Shown here: piece after piece, positions 14,289-16,430 of the stretch
Layout: each line of letters starts with the position of its first letter
How positions within the stretch are numbered: the first letter of the stretch is position 1
Origin: Gammaproteobacteria bacterium
GTDB taxonomy: Bacteria > Pseudomonadota > Gammaproteobacteria > Pseudomonadales > M0112
NCBI GenBank assembly: GCA_006227085.1
Contig: SBFY01000208.1
Span: 1 to 16,430, forward strand
Length of the DNA: 16,430 nt
Direction: 5' to 3'
Program-made: the position numbers and the translations under genes
Notes under the pieces: generated by a model
What the model saw: the letters and a program-made list of their open reading frames with translations, nothing else
Databases searched by the model: none
What the model was told of the DNA's origin: nothing

Positions 14289-15938
14289 TCAGGCGGGATG
14301 CCGTGCGAGCAGCCCGACCACCCGGTTAGAGGCAAAGTCGGCAGCGTCCCGGAAAGGATACAGCACTTCATCGGCTCCGGCTGCCAGCAGCACTACGCCT
14401 TCATGCTCGGTATGGGCACGCAGGATGCAGCGCCCGGCAAAACCGTGGCTCTTCAGCCAACGCAGCAGGTGCAAACTCGACTGCAAGTCAGGCAATGCAC
14501 TCACGATGCACGATGCACGCATCAGGGGCACATGCTCCAGGAAATCGGTATTTTCAGCATCCCCGAAGCGGCAAGTGAATCCTGTCGCCGCCAAGGACTG
14601 CACCAGTGCCGGGTCAAAATCGACACCGAGGACACGCAAGCCATTTTCCTGCAGGCGCTGCGCCAGGTTCAGCCCATAACGGCCGAGGCCAAACACCACC
14701 ACATCCGCTTCATCGGGCATCGCGTCATTTTCGATGGCCATTTCCCGCATCGGCTGCTGCCGTTCGAACAGCCCCAATACTGGCGCCAAACGCCGGTATA
14801 AGGGTTCCGAATACAGGATCAGGTAGGTCGACAAGGTGATGGTCACCAGACCGACCAGGGTCGTCAACGCCAGTGCGCTGTCATCCACATGGCCGAGCTG
14901 GATACCCATGGCCACAAACACGATCGAAAATTCACTGATCTGCGCCACGGTCAAACCGGCCAGGAAGCCGGTGCGTTTGCGATAACCCATGTAGCCCATG
15001 ATGGCCATCACAATCAGCGGATTGCCGACCAGCACGAAGACCGACAACACCACCGCTGGCACCAACGCCTCACCGAGCACGCCAAAATGCAAGCCAGAAC
15101 CCAATTCGATAAAGAAGAACAGGAGCAGGAAATCCCGCAGGCTGGCCAGCCGCGAAGCCACCGCCTCACGATAAGGACTGGTCGCCAGCGAAAAGCCCGC
15201 GAGGAAGGCGCCCACTTCCTTACTAAAGCCCAGCAGCTCACCGGCCACGGCCAATGCTGTTCCCCAAGCCACGGCAAATAACAAGAGCAATTCCTGCGAT
15301 GCCGCCATCCCCCGCATCAGCACCGGCAACACGAATCGCATCAGGGCCCCGATCACGGCAATCATCAGCAACAAGCGCAGCAACACGGATCCAAGCGTGC
15401 CTGCCCAACCCTGTCCGGCTGTATCGGCCAGCGAACTGCTGCCAATCACCATCATTGCCACAATCACGGCAATGTCCTGCACGATCAGGAAACCAACGGC
15501 GATCCGGCCGTGCAAAGTGTCGATTTCGCGCTTGTCCGACAGTAACTTGATAATGATGATGGTGCTGGAAAAAGTCAGCGCGACCGCGACATAGAGGGCT
15601 TTGAGATGATCCATGCCCAAGCCACGGCTGATGCCATAACCGAAAGCAATCGTGAACGCCAACTGGCCCAGGCCAGTGGCCAGCGCCACGCCACCCAGGT
15701 GCCGCACCAGACCCGGATCCAGCTTCAGGCCCACGACAAACAGCAAAACGGTGACGCCGATTTCGGCCAGTAATTCAATCTGCTCGTGGGAACGCACCCA
15801 ACCCAGGCCCACGGGACCCACCAGGATCCCCACCAGGATAAATGCAACAATCAAAGGCTGGCGCAGGCGAATCGCGAATGTGCCAATGACGGCTGACAAG
15901 GCCAGCAATGCCGTGAATTCGTAGTACACATTATCCAT
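14289..15938 (-). CDS. CPA2-family cation:proton antiporter with RCK-type NAD-binding domain
   Basis: A 549-residue inner-membrane protein of the same superfamily as its downstream neighbour but clearly divergent in sequence. The membrane part (1-385) includes LTFSSTIIIIKLL (121-133), FLIVQDIAVIV (150-160, D155), KEVGAFLAGFSLA (240-252) and GLTVAQISEFSIVF (328-341). A Rossmann domain follows with VVVFGLGRYGLNLAQRL (413-429) and GVDFD (438-442). Proteins of this type exchange K+ or Na+ for protons and may respond to redox state or nucleotides through the cytosolic domain. The ATG is preceded by GGTGAG at 8 bases. It is the first gene of the antiporter pair, behind a region with an 18-bp tandem repeat. 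Ion specificity cannot be inferred. Confidence 0.9.
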   Translation of the reverse strand: MDNVYYEFTALLALSAVIGTFAIRLRQPLIVAFILVGILVGPVGLGWVRSHEQIELLAEIGVTVLLFVVGLKLDPGLVRHLGGVALATGLGQLAFTIAFGYGISRGLGMDHLKALYVAVALTFSSTIIIIKLLSDKREIDTLHGRIAVGFLIVQDIAVIVAMMVIGSSSLADTAGQGWAGTLGSVLLRLLLMIAVIGALMRFVLPVLMRGMAASQELLLLFAVAWGTALAVAGELLGFSKEVGAFLAGFSLATSPYREAVASRLASLRDFLLLFFFIELGSGLHFGVLGEALVPAVVLSVFVLVGNPLIVMAIMGYMGYRKRTGFLAGLTVAQISEFSIVFVAMGIQLGHVDDSALALTTLVGLVTITLSTYLILYSEPLYRRLAPVLGLFERQQPMREMAIENDAMPDEADVVVFGLGRYGLNLAQRLQENGLRVLGVDFDPALVQSLAATGFTCRFGDAENTDFLEHVPLMRASCIVSALPDLQSSLHLLRWLKSHGFAGRCILRAHTEHEGVVLLAAGADEVLYPFRDAADFASNRVVGLLARHPA

Positions 15939-15976
15939 GCAAACTGCTCACCCGATACCTGCCATCCGGAAACTTG

Positions 15977-16012
15977 CAAACCAGGCCATACTGCCAAACC
16001 GAACAATACTGC
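15977..16012. repeat. Two tandem 18-bp imperfect direct repeats upstream of the antiporter genes
   Basis: On plus the copies are CAAACCAGGCCATACTGC (15977-15994) and CAAACCGAACAATACTGC (15995-16012), directly adjacent and matching at 14 of 18 positions, with both ends (CAAACC and ATACTGC) conserved. They lie 39-74 bases before the antiporter ATG. The placement suits an operator read by a regulator binding two direct sites, but no regulator gene is in the window. Confidence 0.45.
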
Positions 16013-16021
16013 AAAGTAACG

Positions 16022-16040
16022 CGGCCATTTGCAATGGCCG
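16022..16040 (-). terminator. Hairpin, possible weak intrinsic terminator after the waaP remnant
   Basis: CGGCCATT-TGC-AATGGCCG is a perfect 8-bp stem with a 3-base loop. It lies 53 bases past the stop of the waaP remnant and before the antiporter operon. On the minus strand it is followed by CGTTACTTTGC, which is only moderately T-rich, so termination may be weak. An attenuator or protein-binding palindrome is the alternative. Confidence 0.35.
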
Positions 16041-16093
16041 ACAAGCATGCGGCTGAAGATATGTTGTTGGGTGGCTAGCCTTTGATCGTCACT

Positions 16094-16346
16094 TCAGAAC
16101 AGCGGCGCCGGGTCCTTGCCAAAATCGCGCTGGCAAATCGCGACCACACGATCACTTGCGGCTTGCCAGAACGCGCCATCTTCACGCAAAAAGCAATAAA
16201 TGATACACACTCTTGCCGGTGTATCGCCGCAGGAAACGCACCACATCCCGGCGGGTGATGCCACTGCCCAGCGCCGAGTAATACAGCGCGACCAGATCCT
16301 TGGCCAACCAACGGCGTGGCACTTGCTGGCGGACTTGTGCGCGATG
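16094..16346 (-). pseudogene. waaP: Remnant of a WaaP-type LPS core heptose kinase gene (C-terminal part, frameshifted)
   Basis: WaaP phosphorylates heptose I of the LPS inner core. Only its C-terminal tail is recognisable. From 16346 one frame reads HRAQVRQQVPRRWLAKD, LVALYYSALGSGITRRD, VVRFLRRYTGKS, the hallmark end of WaaP/RfaP proteins, and then stops at 16182. A second frame continues LREDGAFWQAASDRVVAI and ends DFGKDPAPLF with a TGA at 16096-16094, as intact WaaP proteins do. Joining the two needs a one-base change near the A5 run at 16188-16192; the 253-base length is one more than a multiple of three. Upstream of HRAQ the expected kinase core (the HRD loop and the strand before DLHRAQ) is missing in all three frames, and an in-frame TAG lies at 16424-16422. 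This points to a 5' deletion as well as the frameshift. A sequencing error could explain the frameshift but not the missing core. Confidence 0.65.
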
Positions 16347-16430
16347 AGGCCGTGCCGGCGACCTCGAAGCCGCCGAGGATTTGTTATTGGGCGGATAGCG
16401 CGCCAACCCTCTCCAGTGCACCTAATGCGC

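Noticed and set aside
13935..14801. Plus-strand open frame of 288 codons spanning the junction of the two antiporters
   Set aside because: It is Gln/His-rich, antisense to two well-supported genes, and matches no family I know.
15939..15976. Riboswitch-like or sigma-54 element before the first antiporter
   Set aside because: No conserved riboswitch core and no proper TGGC/TTGC pair at -24/-12 could be found.
16075..16311. 78-codon minus-strand frame
   Set aside because: It is the third frame across the waaP remnant and carries none of the WaaP residues.
16182..16421. Independent small protein starting at a GTG at 16421
   Set aside because: Its C-terminal half is the WaaP tail in one frame only, and the family's last residues continue in another frame. 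It is better read as part of a broken gene.
16384..16430. Minus-strand ALGALERVGALSAQ followed by TAA, perhaps the end of an upstream gene such as a core glycosyltransferase
   Set aside because: Only 14 residues are visible and I cannot match them to a family, so I do not call a gene.

Overview
The window is about 16.4 kb of bacterial DNA of roughly 60% G+C. It is most likely from a gammaproteobacterium: HemC, the lipopolysaccharide (LPS) genes and the KefB-type antiporters all look like proteins of that group. The genus cannot be told from the sequence. All genes but one lie on the minus strand, and many adjacent stops and starts overlap by 4 to 10 bases, so most of the window reads as tightly coupled operons. 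I see no tRNA, rRNA, CRISPR array, insertion sequence or integrase.

Region by region, left to right: (1) 1-1084, the tetrapyrrole genes hemC and the start of hemD, overlapping by GTGA. (2) 1141-2460, a type I sulfatase with visibly lower G+C (about 48% in hand-counted samples against about 60% nearby), lying upstream of hemC and divergent from the next gene. (3) 2586-3368, the only plus-strand gene, a DUF2889 protein of unknown function. (4) 3351-5761, a PRPP-synthase homologue and an archaeal-type (type 2) nucleotide/thymidine phosphorylase, overlapping by ATGA. (5) 5754-12457, a surface-polysaccharide/LPS gene run. In transcription order it holds a fused two-domain LPS-type kinase, a GT4-like glycosyltransferase, a CgeB-like glycosyltransferase, a DUF6625-type putative glycosyltransferase and two paralogous O-antigen ligase/polymerase-type membrane proteins. 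(6) 12522-15938, two CPA2 (KefB-like) cation:proton antiporters in tandem. (7) 15939-16430, a short regulatory region with an 18-bp tandem repeat and a hairpin, then the frameshifted C-terminal remnant of a WaaP-type heptose kinase gene.

Transcription probably runs right to left from the antiporters or from the kinase through the LPS genes and straight into the phosphorylase/PRPP-synthase pair. The phosphorylase start lies inside the last codons of the second ligase gene, so nucleotide-ribose recycling and LPS assembly appear to be translationally linked. The points most worth a second look are that linkage, the fused double kinase beside a decayed waaP, the paired ligases, and the compositionally foreign sulfatase.
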